Of a stretch of 64,000 bases of DNA, positions 8,791-17,460 are shown piece after piece; the stretch's first letter is position 1, and each line of letters begins with the position of its first letter. The position numbers were made by a program, and so were the translations under genes. Source of the stretch: JACVRW01 sp963764665 (lineage in GTDB: Bacteria > Actinomycetota > Thermoleophilia > Solirubrobacterales > Thermoleophilaceae); NCBI GenBank assembly GCA_963764665.1, contig CAVXTL010000017.1:1-64000 (forward strand), in the 5' to 3' direction. The notes under the pieces are model-generated. The model was given only the letters and a program-made list of their open reading frames with translations, searched no databases and had not been told where the DNA came from.

Positions 8791-8963
8791 ATGATGCCCG
8801 GACCGTTGGAGCTCGTGGTGGTACTCGTGGTCGCACTCGTGATCTTCGGCCCCAAGCGCCTGCCCGAGCTCGGCAAGTCGCTCGGCGGCGGCATGCGGAG
8901 CTTCAAGGAGTCCGTGACAGGGCGACGACGACGCGGAGGAGCCGGCGGCCGCGGAAGAGCTAG
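8791..8963 (+). CDS. tatA: Second TatA-like protein, C-terminus frameshifted
   Basis: A clear TatA start: ATG at 8791 after AAGGAGA, membrane helix ELVVVLVVALVIF, then FGPKRLPELGKSLGGGMRSFKESV. After SVTG the given frame turns into an Arg-rich run, whereas one base over it reads GDDDAEEPAAAEE, the acidic tail expected of TatA. The break is therefore near 8918-8922 and the true stop is uncertain; TAG at 8961-8963 in the third frame is the nearest. It lies far from tatC and may be a paralogue used for a subset of cargo or a supply of extra TatA. Confidence 0.8.
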
Positions 8964-8974
8964 TCTGCCGCGCC

Positions 8975-9436
8975 GTGGCGATCACCGTCGACGGCATCGA
9001 GGAGCTGCAGGCCCTGCTCGGCAAGACCGTGGGCCCCACCGAGTGGCGCACGGTCACCCAGGAGATGATCGACACGTTCGCGGATCTCTCGGGCGACGAC
9101 CAGTGGATCCACGTGGACGTGGAGCGCGCGAAGACGGAGAGCCCGTTCGGCACGACGATCGCGCACGGCAACCTGACGCTCTCGCTGATCGACGGCTTCC
9201 GCAAGGACCTGGTCCAGTCCACCGGCTTCCGGCTGGGCGTGAACTACGGCTGGAACAAGGTCCGCTTCCCGGCGCCCGTACCCGCCGGCTCGCGCGTTCG
9301 CGCGAGCTCGGAGGTCGTGTCGGTGGACGAGGTCGGCGAGGGCTGGTGGCAGGTGGCCACCAAGTTCACCCTCGAGGTCGAGGGCACCGAGAAGCCCTGC
9401 TGCGTGGCCGAGTCGGTCGGCCGCGCCCTGGTCTGA
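8975..9436 (+). CDS. MaoC-like (R)-specific hydratase
   Basis: A 153-residue hot-dog-fold protein of the MaoC dehydratase family, which hydrates enoyl-CoA to (R)-3-hydroxyacyl-CoA or acts on related thioesters. The active-site segment is FADLSGDDQWIHVD with the paired Asp and His, followed by RAKTESPFGTTIAHG, where the family has its conserved substrate-binding Gly/His stretch. GTG at 8975 gives the usual length. It follows the orphan tatA with almost no gap and is divergent from a crotonase, with which it may share a pathway. Confidence 0.88.
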   Translation: MAITVDGIEELQALLGKTVGPTEWRTVTQEMIDTFADLSGDDQWIHVDVERAKTESPFGTTIAHGNLTLSLIDGFRKDLVQSTGFRLGVNYGWNKVRFPAPVPAGSRVRASSEVVSVDEVGEGWWQVATKFTLEVEGTEKPCCVAESVGRALV

Positions 9437-9464
9437 CCCTCGTCGCGGCGCGCGGTCCGGAAAG

Positions 9465-9481
9465 CTCACCAACTTGGTGAG
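9465..9481. promoter_or_regulatory. 17-bp perfect palindrome upstream of uvrC
   Basis: CTCACCAA-C-TTGGTGAG is a perfect inverted repeat with 8-base arms and a single central base, 55 bases ahead of the uvrC start. It does not match the actinobacterial LexA box and no T-run follows, so it looks like an operator rather than a terminator. The regulator is unknown. A possible -10 box (TATCCT, 9521-9526) follows, 9 bases before the ATG. Confidence 0.5.
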
Positions 9482-9535
9482 AAAACCGGACGGCGGGGGA
9501 TGGAGCGCCGCCAGCGGTCCTATCCTCGGACAGGC

Positions 9536-11398
9536 ATGGCCACCGCCCCGGAGTCGCTCACAGCCCAGCGAAAGACCCTGCCCGACTCTCCGGGCGTCTA
9601 CTTCTTCAAGGACTCCCAGAGCAAGGTCATCTACGTGGGCAAGGCAGCCTCGATCCGCAAGCGCGTCGGTGGCCACTTCAGCAAGCCCGGCGGTGCCCGT
9701 GGCTCCGTGGACATGGTCGCCCAGATCGCCGAGGTGGACTTCATCGCCACGGAGACCGAGGCCGAGGCGCTCCTTCTCGAGCAGCGCTTCATCCGCCAGC
9801 ACCGCCCGCTCTTCAACGTCCGCCTGCGCGACGACAAGTCGTACCCCTACATCGCGATCTCGCTCGACGAGGACTTCCCGCGGGTGTACTTCACGCGCGA
9901 GCGCCACCGGCGCAACCGCGTGTACTTCGGCCCGTTCAGCAATGCCAAGCGGGTGCGCGAGACGCTCGACCTCCTCGGCAAGATCTTCCAGCACCGCACG
10001 TGCGACGGGACCGAGCCCGGCAGGGCGTCCGGCAGCCCCTGCCTCGACTACCACCTGAACCGCTGCGGGGCGCCTTGCGTGGGCTACATCTCGAAGGAGG
10101 ACTATCGCGAGAGCATCGACTCGATCATCGACTTCCTGTCGGGGCGCTATCGCCACATCGAGCGCGGCCTCGAGCAGGGGATGAAGCGGGCGTCCGAGGC
10201 GCAGCAGTACGAGGAGGCAGCGAACCTCCGAAACCGGTTGAAGGCGGTGCGCTCACTGCTGGAGCGCCAGCGGATCTCGAACGAGGCGGTGGGCACGCTC
10301 GATGCCATCGCCGTGGCCGCCGAGGACACCGACGCAAATGCCCAGGTCTTCCAGGTTCGCGACGGCGTGCTGGCGGACCGCCAGAGCTTCTACCTGGAGA
10401 ACGCGGCCCGGCGCGACGAGGGCGAGGTGGCCGAGGAGTTCGTGCTTCAGTACTACGCGAGCGCTCTGGCCGTACCGTCCCAGGTGGTGGTCCCGCTCGC
10501 AGTGGAGGATCTCGACGCGCTCGGCGAGGCGCTCACCGAGCGGCGCGGAGCCCCCGTGGAGGTGCGCCACGCCGAGCGCGGCGACAAGCGTCGGATCCTC
10601 GAGCTGGCGCACCGCAACGCGCGCTTCGCGCTCGACCAGGACAGGCTGCGCTCGGAGCGCCGCCGCAGCCAGCGCATCCAGGCGCTCGACGGCCTCCAGC
10701 AGGCGCTCGCGATGGAGACGATCCCGATGCGGATCGAGTGCTTCGACATCTCGAACCTGATGGGCGACCACACGGTCGCGTCGATGGTTGCCTTCGAGGG
10801 CGGCGCGCCAAAGAAGTCGGACTACCGGCGCTTCGGGATCCGCGGCTCGGTGCAGGACGACTTCGCGGCGATGGCGGAGGTGCTTTCGAGGCGCATGGCC
10901 CAGTTCGTGGCCCAGCGCGAGCGATCGCCGCACGATCCCGATTTCGATGAGAGTTTTGCCTCAGTGCCGGCCTTGATCGTCATCGACGGAGGCAAGGGCC
11001 AGCTCTCCGCCGGCCTGTCCGAGCTGGGCCCCTTCCGGGACCTCGGCGTGACCGTGGTGAGCCTCGCCAAGCGGGTCGAGGAGGTGTTCCTCCCCGGCCG
11101 CATGGACCCGCTCGTCCTTCCGCACGACTCCGCGGAGCTGCAGCTGCTGCAGCGCGTCCGAGACGAGGCGCATCGCTTCGCGATCGAGTTCCATCGCGGG
11201 CGCCGCGACAAGGCGATGACTCGCTCGATCCTGGACGGACTTCCGGGCGTCGGCCCGGTGCGCAAGCGCAGCATCCTGCGGCACTTCGGATCGCCGGAGC
11301 GGTTCCTCGAGGCCAGCCGCGACGAGCTCGAAGCGGTGCCCGGGCTCCCCGGCAAGGTCGCGCGCGAGGTCCACGAGTACGTGCACAAGGTGCGATGA
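9536..11398 (+). CDS. uvrC: Excinuclease ABC subunit C
   Basis: UvrC makes both incisions flanking a DNA lesion in nucleotide excision repair after UvrAB loads it. All domains are present in order in 620 residues: an N-terminal GIY-YIG nuclease (about 15-95, LPDSPGVYFF and VIYVGKA), a Cys-rich centre (CLDYHLNRCGAPCVG), a UVR helix pair that binds UvrB (about 206-241), the RNase H-like nuclease (about 390-545, IECFDISN and ALIVIDGGKGQL) and C-terminal helix-hairpin-helix motifs (LPGVGPVRKR, VPGLPGKVA). The ATG at 9536 fits a TATCCT box 9 bases upstream, which suggests a leaderless transcript. The stop overlaps rapZ by 4 bases. Confidence 0.97.
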   Translation: MATAPESLTAQRKTLPDSPGVYFFKDSQSKVIYVGKAASIRKRVGGHFSKPGGARGSVDMVAQIAEVDFIATETEAEALLLEQRFIRQHRPLFNVRLRDDKSYPYIAISLDEDFPRVYFTRERHRRNRVYFGPFSNAKRVRETLDLLGKIFQHRTCDGTEPGRASGSPCLDYHLNRCGAPCVGYISKEDYRESIDSIIDFLSGRYRHIERGLEQGMKRASEAQQYEEAANLRNRLKAVRSLLERQRISNEAVGTLDAIAVAAEDTDANAQVFQVRDGVLADRQSFYLENAARRDEGEVAEEFVLQYYASALAVPSQVVVPLAVEDLDALGEALTERRGAPVEVRHAERGDKRRILELAHRNARFALDQDRLRSERRRSQRIQALDGLQQALAMETIPMRIECFDISNLMGDHTVASMVAFEGGAPKKSDYRRFGIRGSVQDDFAAMAEVLSRRMAQFVAQRERSPHDPDFDESFASVPALIVIDGGKGQLSAGLSELGPFRDLGVTVVSLAKRVEEVFLPGRMDPLVLPHDSAELQLLQRVRDEAHRFAIEFHRGRRDKAMTRSILDGLPGVGPVRKRSILRHFGSPERFLEASRDELEAVPGLPGKVAREVHEYVHKVR

Positions 11399-12297
11399 AC
11401 ACGAACAACGACAAGGGCCGTCTCGAGGACTTCGTGGTCATCACGGGGTTCTCCGGCGCCGGCAAGTCGCAGGCCATGGCGACCTTCGAGGACGCCGGGT
11501 ACTTCTGCGTGGACAACCTCCCGCCGGAGATGATCGGCTCGCTGGCCGACCTGTTCGGTCACGAGGGCAGCAAGGTCGAGCACGCCGCGGTGGCCTCCGA
11601 CGTGCGCGGCGGGGAGTACTTCGACGGCCTGGTGCGAGTGGTGGACGACCTCGAGGCGCGCGGCGTCCCCTACCGCCTGCTGTTCCTGGAGGCGGGCGAC
11701 GAGACCCTGATCAACCGCTTCAAGGAGACGCGCCGGCGCCACCCGCTGGCGGACGGCGGCAGCGTCGAGCGGGCCATCCGCAGCGAGCGCAGCCTGCTCG
11801 CCCCGCTGAAGGAGCGCGCCGACGTGTCGATCGACACCAGCGACCTGTCCGCGTCGCGGCTGCGCAAGGTCGTGGCCGACAAGATGCTCACGCCCGGCGG
11901 GGTCGGCCGGCTGGCCGTCACGTTCATGACATTCGGCTTCAAGCACGGCAGCCCGCGCGACGCCGACCTCACCTTCGACGTCCGCTTCCTGCCCAATCCG
12001 CACTACGAGTCGGAGCTGCGCGATCTCACCGGGCTCCACGACGAGGTGATCGCCTATGTCGAGCGCTCGAAGGGCATCGAGGAGTTCTACGAGCGGCTCG
12101 TGCCGCTGCTCGACTACCTGCTCCCCGCCTACGAGCAGGAGGGCAAGTCCCACCTGACGGTCTGCATCGGATGCACCGGCGGGCGGCACCGGTCGGTCGT
12201 GATCGCGGAGCACCTGGCCCGCATCTACCACGAGCGCGACGACCTCCTCGTGGACGTGGTTCACCGGGACGTGGACAAGCCGCCGCGCAGGCCCTGA
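11395..12297 (+). CDS. rapZ: RapZ/YvcJ-family nucleotide-binding protein
   Basis: A 300-residue P-loop protein of the RapZ (YvcJ) family. The Walker A motif is GFSGAGKSQA at about residues 18-27, and DNLPPEM follows as in all members. The C-terminal domain contains CIGCTGGRHRSV, the signature that binds small RNA or a UDP-sugar ligand in studied proteins. In enterobacteria RapZ guides RNase E to GlmZ; in Gram-positive bacteria its role in cell-wall precursor control is less clear. It overlaps uvrC by ATGA. The usual next genes, yvcK and whiA, are not here; gap follows after 117 bases. Confidence 0.95.
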   Translation: MNTNNDKGRLEDFVVITGFSGAGKSQAMATFEDAGYFCVDNLPPEMIGSLADLFGHEGSKVEHAAVASDVRGGEYFDGLVRVVDDLEARGVPYRLLFLEAGDETLINRFKETRRRHPLADGGSVERAIRSERSLLAPLKERADVSIDTSDLSASRLRKVVADKMLTPGGVGRLAVTFMTFGFKHGSPRDADLTFDVRFLPNPHYESELRDLTGLHDEVIAYVERSKGIEEFYERLVPLLDYLLPAYEQEGKSHLTVCIGCTGGRHRSVVIAEHLARIYHERDDLLVDVVHRDVDKPPRRP

Positions 12298-12347
12298 GCC
12301 TCGCGTCCCGCGGTACCGGTCGGTCTTCCTCCAGCGCGGAACCGGAG

Positions 12348-12390
12348 GGTGTTCGGTAGATTCGGGCGCGCCTTCGCCGACCGGAACACC
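12348..12390 (+). promoter_or_regulatory. Imperfect inverted repeat upstream of gap
   Basis: GGTGTTCGG at 12348-12356 and CCGGAACACC at 12381-12390 are complementary apart from one bulged base. The repeat sits just ahead of the ribosome site of gap, so it could be an operator for a glycolytic repressor or a leader hairpin. Nothing in the sequence identifies the regulator. Confidence 0.35.
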
Positions 12391-12414
12391 CAGCCAGAGA
12401 AAGGAGCGGCACTC

Positions 12415-13434
12415 ATGCCCCTGCGGGCAGGTATCAACGGCTTCGGCCGCATCGGCCGCAACGTATTCAGGGCTGCGCACGCGCGCGGCGCAGACATCGA
12501 GTGGGTCGGCGTGAACGACATCACCGACAACGAGACCCTGGCGCACCTCCTCAAGTACGACTCCATCCTCGGTCCGTTCCCGGGCGACGTGGAGGCCACC
12601 GCCGACGGTCTCGTGGTGGACGGCAAGGAGCTGCGCGTGTTCGAGGAGCGCGACCCCGCAGCGCTCCCGTGGAGCGACGTGGGCGCCGACGTGGTCATCG
12701 AGTCCACCGGCCTCTTCACGAAGCGCCCGGACGCCGCCAAGCACCTCGAGGCCGGCGCGAAGAAGGTGATCATCTCGGCGCCCGCCACGGAGCCCGACGT
12801 GACGCTCGTGCTGGGCGTGAACGACGACGCGTACGACGCCGAGAGCCACCACGTGATCTCGAACGCCTCCTGCACCACCAACTGCCTCGGTCCGGTCGCA
12901 CGCGTGCTGCACGACACCGTGGGAATCGAGCGCGGGATCATGACCACGATCCATGCCTACACGGCGGATCAGCGCCTGCAGGACGCCCCGCACAGCGACC
13001 TCCGGCGCGCTCGCGCGGCAGCGGTCAACCTGATCCCGACCTCCACGGGCGCGGCCAAGGCGATCGGGCTCGTGATTCCGGAGCTCAACGGGAAGCTGAA
13101 CGGCATCTCCGTGCGCGCGCCCGTGATCACCGGCTCCGTGGTGGACCTCGTGTGCGAGGTGGGACGCGACACCACCCCGGAGGAGATCAACGCCGCGTTC
13201 TCCGAGAAGGCCGACACCGGGCGGCTCGAGGGCATCCTCCAGTACACCGAGGATCCGATCGTCTCGAGCGACGTCGTGACGTCGCCCTACTCGTCGGTGT
13301 TCGACTCCAAGCTCACGATGGTCATCGACAAGCGGCTCGTGAAGCTCGTGGCCTGGTACGACAACGAGTGGGGCTACTCGAACCGCGTGGTGGACCTGGC
13401 TCAGCGCGTGCTGGCGGGGGCGCCGGTTGCCTAG
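12415..13434 (+). CDS. gap: Glyceraldehyde-3-phosphate dehydrogenase, type I
   Basis: The enzyme oxidises glyceraldehyde 3-phosphate to 1,3-bisphosphoglycerate with NAD. The Rossmann motif GINGFGRIGRNVFRAA starts at residue 6; VNDITD supplies the acidic residue that selects NAD over NADP. The catalytic Cys is residue 153 in SNASCTTNCLGP, and the phosphate-binding region NLIPTSTGAAKA and C-terminal WYDNEWGYSNR are intact. 339 residues is the normal length. The ATG at 12415 follows AAAGGAG. It is first in an overlapping gap-pgk-tpiA-gpmI run, so the four are likely one transcript. Confidence 0.98.
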   Translation: MPLRAGINGFGRIGRNVFRAAHARGADIEWVGVNDITDNETLAHLLKYDSILGPFPGDVEATADGLVVDGKELRVFEERDPAALPWSDVGADVVIESTGLFTKRPDAAKHLEAGAKKVIISAPATEPDVTLVLGVNDDAYDAESHHVISNASCTTNCLGPVARVLHDTVGIERGIMTTIHAYTADQRLQDAPHSDLRRARAAAVNLIPTSTGAAKAIGLVIPELNGKLNGISVRAPVITGSVVDLVCEVGRDTTPEEINAAFSEKADTGRLEGILQYTEDPIVSSDVVTSPYSSVFDSKLTMVIDKRLVKLVAWYDNEWGYSNRVVDLAQRVLAGAPVA

Positions 13435-14632
13435 GGCCGTTTCGGGACTCGGCAAGCGGAGCGTCCGGGACCTGGACATCGACGCGGGCACGCGCGTGCT
13501 CGTGCGGGTGGACTTCAACGTCCCGCTCGAGGGCAGCCGCGTGACCGACGACGCCAGGATCCGGGCGGCGCTGCCGACGATCGAGCTGTTGCTGGATCGC
13601 GGCGCGCGGCTCGTGCTCTGCTCTCATCTGGGCCGCCCCGAGGACCGTGAGCCCGAGACGTCGCTGCACCCGGTGGGGAAGCGGCTCGCTGAGCTGATCC
13701 ACGTGCCGGTCAGGCAGGCGCCGGAGGTCGTGGGGCCCGAGGTCGAGGAGATGGCCGGCGCCCTGCGGCCGGGCGAGGTGCTCCTGCTCGAGAACACGCG
13801 CTGGGAGCCCGGGGAGAAGAAGAACGACCCCGAGCTCGCACGCGGCCTGGCCGCGCTGGCGGACGTCTACGTGAACGACGCCTTCGGCGCCGCGCATCGT
13901 GCGCACGCCTCCACGGCGGGGGTGGCCGACCTGGTGAGCCCGGCGGTGGCCGGATGCCTTCTCGAGCGCGAGGTCACGACCCTCCGGTCGCTGGTCGAGG
14001 ATCCGGAGCGGCCGCTGGTCGTGGTGCTCGGCGGGGCGAAGGTGACCGACAAGGTGGCCCTGATCGATCGCTTCCTCGAGACGGCGGACACGCTGCTCAT
14101 AGGCGGCGCCATGTGCTTCGCGTTCTTCAGGGCGCAGGGGCGCTCCACCGGCGACTCGCTCGTGGAGGAGGAGGGAGTGGAGCTGGCGCGCGCCGCGCTC
14201 GCCAAGTCCGAGTCGAGCAACTGCCGGCTGCTGCTCCCCGTGGACCTCGTGCTCGGCGACCGCTTCGGCGCCGACGCCGAGGTGCGCCAGCTGGAGGCCA
14301 CCGACGTGCCTGACGGGTGGATGGGCCTCGACGTGGGACCGCGCACGATCGCCGCGTACTCGGCGGTGCTCGAGCGCGCCGGCACCGTGTTCTGGAACGG
14401 CCCCATGGGCGCGTTCGAGCTCGAGCCGTTCGCGGCGGGCACGCGCGCGGTGGCCGAGGCGGTGGCGGAGGCGTCGGCCACGACGGTGGTGGGCGGGGGA
14501 GACTCCGCCGCGGCCATCGCCTCGTTCGGCCTGGCGGACAGCGTGGACCACCTGTCCACCGGCGGGGGCGCCGCGCTGGAGCTGCTCGAGGGACGCGACC
14601 TGCCGGGACTGGAGGCGCTCGACGATGCCTAG
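13427..14632 (+). CDS. pgk: Phosphoglycerate kinase
   Basis: PGK transfers the acyl phosphate of 1,3-bisphosphoglycerate to ADP. The N-terminal signature RVLVRVDFNVPLEG, the substrate-binding CSHLGRPE, and the C-terminal nucleotide site with WNGPMGAFE and GGGDSAAA are all present in 401 residues. The start is a TTG at 13427 that overlaps the end of gap by 8 bases, which argues for translational coupling. No second domain is fused, unlike some PGK-TIM fusions. Confidence 0.97.
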   Translation: MPRAVSGLGKRSVRDLDIDAGTRVLVRVDFNVPLEGSRVTDDARIRAALPTIELLLDRGARLVLCSHLGRPEDREPETSLHPVGKRLAELIHVPVRQAPEVVGPEVEEMAGALRPGEVLLLENTRWEPGEKKNDPELARGLAALADVYVNDAFGAAHRAHASTAGVADLVSPAVAGCLLEREVTTLRSLVEDPERPLVVVLGGAKVTDKVALIDRFLETADTLLIGGAMCFAFFRAQGRSTGDSLVEEEGVELARAALAKSESSNCRLLLPVDLVLGDRFGADAEVRQLEATDVPDGWMGLDVGPRTIAAYSAVLERAGTVFWNGPMGAFELEPFAAGTRAVAEAVAEASATTVVGGGDSAAAIASFGLADSVDHLSTGGGAALELLEGRDLPGLEALDDA

Positions 14633-15398
14633 CTCGGGCCGCCGGCCCTACGTGGCGGGCAACTGGAAGATGTGGGGTACGCGCGCCCAGGCAGCGGACT
14701 ACTGCGACCGGCTGCCCGGGCTCCTGCCCGGAACGGACTCGCGGACGGCGGACGTGGGGGTGTGCGTGCCCTTCACGTCGCTCGACGTGTGCGTGCAGAA
14801 GCTGTCGGGCACCGGGGTGCTGGTGCTCGCCCAGAACATGCATCAGGAGCCCGAGGGCGCCTACACCGGCGAGGTGTCGGCCGCGATGCTCGTGGAGCTG
14901 GGCGTGGACGGCGTGGTGCTCGGGCACTCCGAGCGGCGCCTCTACAACGGCGAGACGGACAAGGCGCTCCAGGAGAAGGTCCCGGCTGCGCTCGACGCCG
15001 GGTTGCAGCCGATTCTCTGCGTGGGTGAGAGCGAGGAGGAGCGCGAGCGCGGCGACACCGAGCGCAAGCTCCGCGGCCAGGTGCAGGAAGGGCTCGAGAA
15101 GGTGCCCGACGAGCGCCTCTCCGAGGTGGTGATCGCCTACGAGCCGATCTGGGCGATCGGCACGGGCCGGGTGGCCACCCCCGAGCAGGCGCAGGAGGCG
15201 ATCGCCTTCGTGCGGGCGCTGGTGGGCGACCGCTCCAAGGAGGCCGCCGAGAGCACGAGAGTGCTCTACGGAGGCAGCGTGAAGCCCGACAACGCGCCCG
15301 ACACCATGGCCCAGCCGGACGTGGACGGCGCGCTCGTGGGCGGCGCGAGCCTCGACCCCGCCTCGCTCGCGGAGATAGTGGCCGCAGCCTCCCCGTGA
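14625..15398 (+). CDS. tpiA: Triosephosphate isomerase
   Basis: TIM interconverts dihydroxyacetone phosphate and glyceraldehyde 3-phosphate. The catalytic residues are all visible: Lys in AGNWKM (about residue 14), His in LGHSERR (about residue 104) and Glu in AYEPIWAIGTG (about residue 174). The phosphate gripper GGSVKPDN is near the C-terminus. 257 residues is a normal length. The ATG at 14625 overlaps pgk by 8 bases. Confidence 0.98.
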   Translation: MPSSGRRPYVAGNWKMWGTRAQAADYCDRLPGLLPGTDSRTADVGVCVPFTSLDVCVQKLSGTGVLVLAQNMHQEPEGAYTGEVSAAMLVELGVDGVVLGHSERRLYNGETDKALQEKVPAALDAGLQPILCVGESEEERERGDTERKLRGQVQEGLEKVPDERLSEVVIAYEPIWAIGTGRVATPEQAQEAIAFVRALVGDRSKEAAESTRVLYGGSVKPDNAPDTMAQPDVDGALVGGASLDPASLAEIVAAASP

Positions 15399-16912
15399 GT
15401 CCGGTGCCGAGCGTCTGCCTCGTCGTGCTCGACGGCTGGGCCCTCGCCGACCCGGGGCCCGGCAACGCCGTCGGGCAGGCCGACACTCCAGTCTTCGACG
15501 AGCTGTGGGCCGAGCATCCGCACTCCACGCTCACAGCATGGGGCCCCGCCGTGGGCCTCCCGGAGGGCCAGATGGGCAATTCCGAGGTGGGCCACCTCAA
15601 CCTCGGCGCGGGTGCGGTCGTGAAGCAGGACATCACCCGCATCGACGATGCAGTGGATGACGGGTCGTTCGTCGAGAACGAGGCGCTGAGGGCCGCGGCC
15701 GGGGCCGCTCGCGAGGGCGGCGGCCGCCTCCACCTGCTCGGCCTGGTGTCGGCAGGCGGCGTGCACGCGAGCATGGACCACCTGCGGGCGATCGTCGAGC
15801 TGGCCGCGCGCGAGCGGGTGCCCGACGTGGTCCTGCACGCCTTCACCGACGGGCGCGACACGAGCCCCGACTCCGGGGCCGGCTACATCGCCGAGGTGGA
15901 GGGCTGGGACGGGGTGCGCGTGGCCACCGTCACGGGCCGTTACTTCGCCATGGACCGCGACCGCCGCTGGGACCGCATCGCGCGCGCCTGGGACGCGATC
16001 GTGCACGGTCGCTCCGATGTCCCTGAGGCCGGCTCGGGGGAGGAGGCGGTGCGCGCCGCCTACGAGCGCGGGGAGACCGACGAGTTCATCCAGCCGACGC
16101 TGGTGGGGCAGGAGGGGCGCATCCGCGACGGCGACGCCGTGGTGTTCTTCAACTTCCGCCCGGACCGCGCGCGTGAGCTCACGCGCGCCCTGGCGGAGGA
16201 CGACTTCGCCGACTTCGACCGCGGCGAGCGCCCGCAGGTGCAGCTGACCACGCTCACGAGCTACCAGGAGGACTGGCGCTACCCGGTGGCCTTCGCGCCG
16301 GCCCGGCCCGAGGTCACCCTGGCATCGGTGCTGGCCGAGCGCGGCATCGCACAGCTGCACGTGGCCGAGACCGAGAAGTACGCGCACGTGACCTACTTCT
16401 TCAACGGCGGCGAGGAGGACCTGTACGAGGGCGAGGAGCGCCGCCTCGTGGACTCCCCGCGCGACGTGGCCACCTACGACGAGAAGCCTGAGATGGCGGC
16501 CGAGGATGCTGCCGCGGCGTTCGTCGAGAGCTGGGAGGGGGGCGCGTTCGGCTTCGGGGTCATCAACTTCGCGAACCCCGACATGGTCGGGCACACCGGC
16601 GACATCCCGGCGGCGGTGCGCGCGGTGGAGACGGTGGACCGCTGCCTCGGCCAGGTGGTCGAGGCGGTGCACGCGAGCGGCGGCGCCTGCATCGTGACCG
16701 CGGACCACGGCAATGCGGACGAGATGCTGGATGCGGAGGGAAATCCCAGCACCGCCCACTCCATGAACCCGGTGCCGATCCTGGTCACCGCCGCGGTGGG
16801 CGAGCTGCGCGACGGCGGGGTGCTGGCCGACGTGGCGCCCACGGTGCTGGAGTTGCTCGGCCAGGAGCAGCCCGGGGCCATGACAGGGCAATCCCTGCTG
16901 CAAGAAAGTTGA
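15395..16912 (+). CDS. gpmI: 2,3-bisphosphoglycerate-independent phosphoglycerate mutase
   Basis: GpmI interconverts 3- and 2-phosphoglycerate through a phosphoserine intermediate with two Mn ions. The alkaline-phosphatase-like N-terminus reads LVVLDGWALAD, the catalytic Ser is residue 63 in GQMGNSEVGHLN, and metal ligands occur in DGRDTSPDSG, NPDMVGHTGD and TADHGNAD. 505 residues is the standard length. GTG at 15395 overlaps tpiA by 4 bases. It completes the triose part of glycolysis; enolase is not in the window. The last codons overlap the promoter of hsp20. Confidence 0.97.
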   Translation: MSPVPSVCLVVLDGWALADPGPGNAVGQADTPVFDELWAEHPHSTLTAWGPAVGLPEGQMGNSEVGHLNLGAGAVVKQDITRIDDAVDDGSFVENEALRAAAGAAREGGGRLHLLGLVSAGGVHASMDHLRAIVELAARERVPDVVLHAFTDGRDTSPDSGAGYIAEVEGWDGVRVATVTGRYFAMDRDRRWDRIARAWDAIVHGRSDVPEAGSGEEAVRAAYERGETDEFIQPTLVGQEGRIRDGDAVVFFNFRPDRARELTRALAEDDFADFDRGERPQVQLTTLTSYQEDWRYPVAFAPARPEVTLASVLAERGIAQLHVAETEKYAHVTYFFNGGEEDLYEGEERRLVDSPRDVATYDEKPEMAAEDAAAAFVESWEGGAFGFGVINFANPDMVGHTGDIPAAVRAVETVDRCLGQVVEAVHASGGACIVTADHGNADEMLDAEGNPSTAHSMNPVPILVTAAVGELRDGGVLADVAPTVLELLGQEQPGAMTGQSLLQES

Positions 16913-16966
16913 CAAAGAGCCACTTAGGTTTTAACCTTCGCTGAGTATCAGGCTCAACTTGCTCAG
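16909..16966 (+). promoter_or_regulatory. Promoter and inverted repeats ahead of hsp20
   Basis: TTGACA at 16909-16914 is a perfect -35 box and includes the TGA stop of gpmI. Seventeen bases later, TAACCT (16932-16937) fits a -10 box. Just downstream are overlapping inverted repeats: CTGAG at 16941-16945 with CTCAG at 16962-16966, and TGAG with CTCA at 16942-16956. They recall the HspR-bound HAIR element but the spacing is wrong for it, so the repressor is not assigned. The stretch is visibly less GC-rich than its surroundings. Confidence 0.6.
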
Positions 16967-16978
16967 TGGAGGTTTGAA

Positions 16979-17437
16979 ATGGCTCTAGTAGTAAGCCCCC
17001 AGCCCTTTACCCGCGAGGTCGATCGCCTCTTCGACGCCTTCTTCGGCGGCGAGGGAGAGTCGCGCCGCTGGGTCCCGCCGATGGACCTGTCGGAGTCCGG
17101 CGACCATTACGTGCTGAAGGCGGACCTGCCCGGCGTGGCCGAGGACGACGTGTCGATCGAGGTCCAGGACGGCACGCTCACGATCGCCGGCCAGCGCGCC
17201 GCTGAGGAACGCGGCGAGAACGACGGGTGGTACCGCTACGAGCGCTCGTTCGGCTCATTCACCCGCTCCCTCTCCCTGCCGGACGGAATCGACCCGGATG
17301 GGATCGCGGCCGAGTTCGACCGCGGCGTGCTCGAGGTTCGCATTCCGAAGCCGGCGGAGCGCAAGCCCCGCAAGGTCGAGATCAAGGCCGGCAACGGTAA
17401 GCCGGCCGCGCTGGAGGGCACGGCGCAGGAAAGCTGA
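16979..17437 (+). CDS. Hsp20/alpha-crystallin small heat-shock protein
   Basis: A 152-residue ATP-independent chaperone that holds unfolding proteins. The alpha-crystallin domain spans about residues 34-128, with PPMDLSESGDHYVLKADLPGV at its start and the conserved AEFDRGVLEVRIPK near its end; the short C-terminal tail lacks an obvious IxI motif. The ATG at 16979 follows GGAGG. The first codons (CTA GTA GTA AGC) are AT-richer than normal for this genome, which may keep the start region unstructured. Probably transcribed from its own promoter at 16909. Confidence 0.93.
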   Translation: MALVVSPQPFTREVDRLFDAFFGGEGESRRWVPPMDLSESGDHYVLKADLPGVAEDDVSIEVQDGTLTIAGQRAAEERGENDGWYRYERSFGSFTRSLSLPDGIDPDGIAAEFDRGVLEVRIPKPAERKPRKVEIKAGNGKPAALEGTAQES

Positions 17438-17460
17438 TCCGGGGGACTAGCCTGGCGCGG

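Noticed and set aside
10822..13518. 898-codon open frame on the minus strand across uvrC, rapZ and gap
   Set aside because: It lies antisense to well-supported genes and has the Arg/His/Val-rich composition of a mirror frame in GC-rich DNA.
16941..16966. HspR-type HAIR operator before hsp20
   Set aside because: The arms resemble the element but the spacing between them is too short or too long, so only an inverted repeat is reported.
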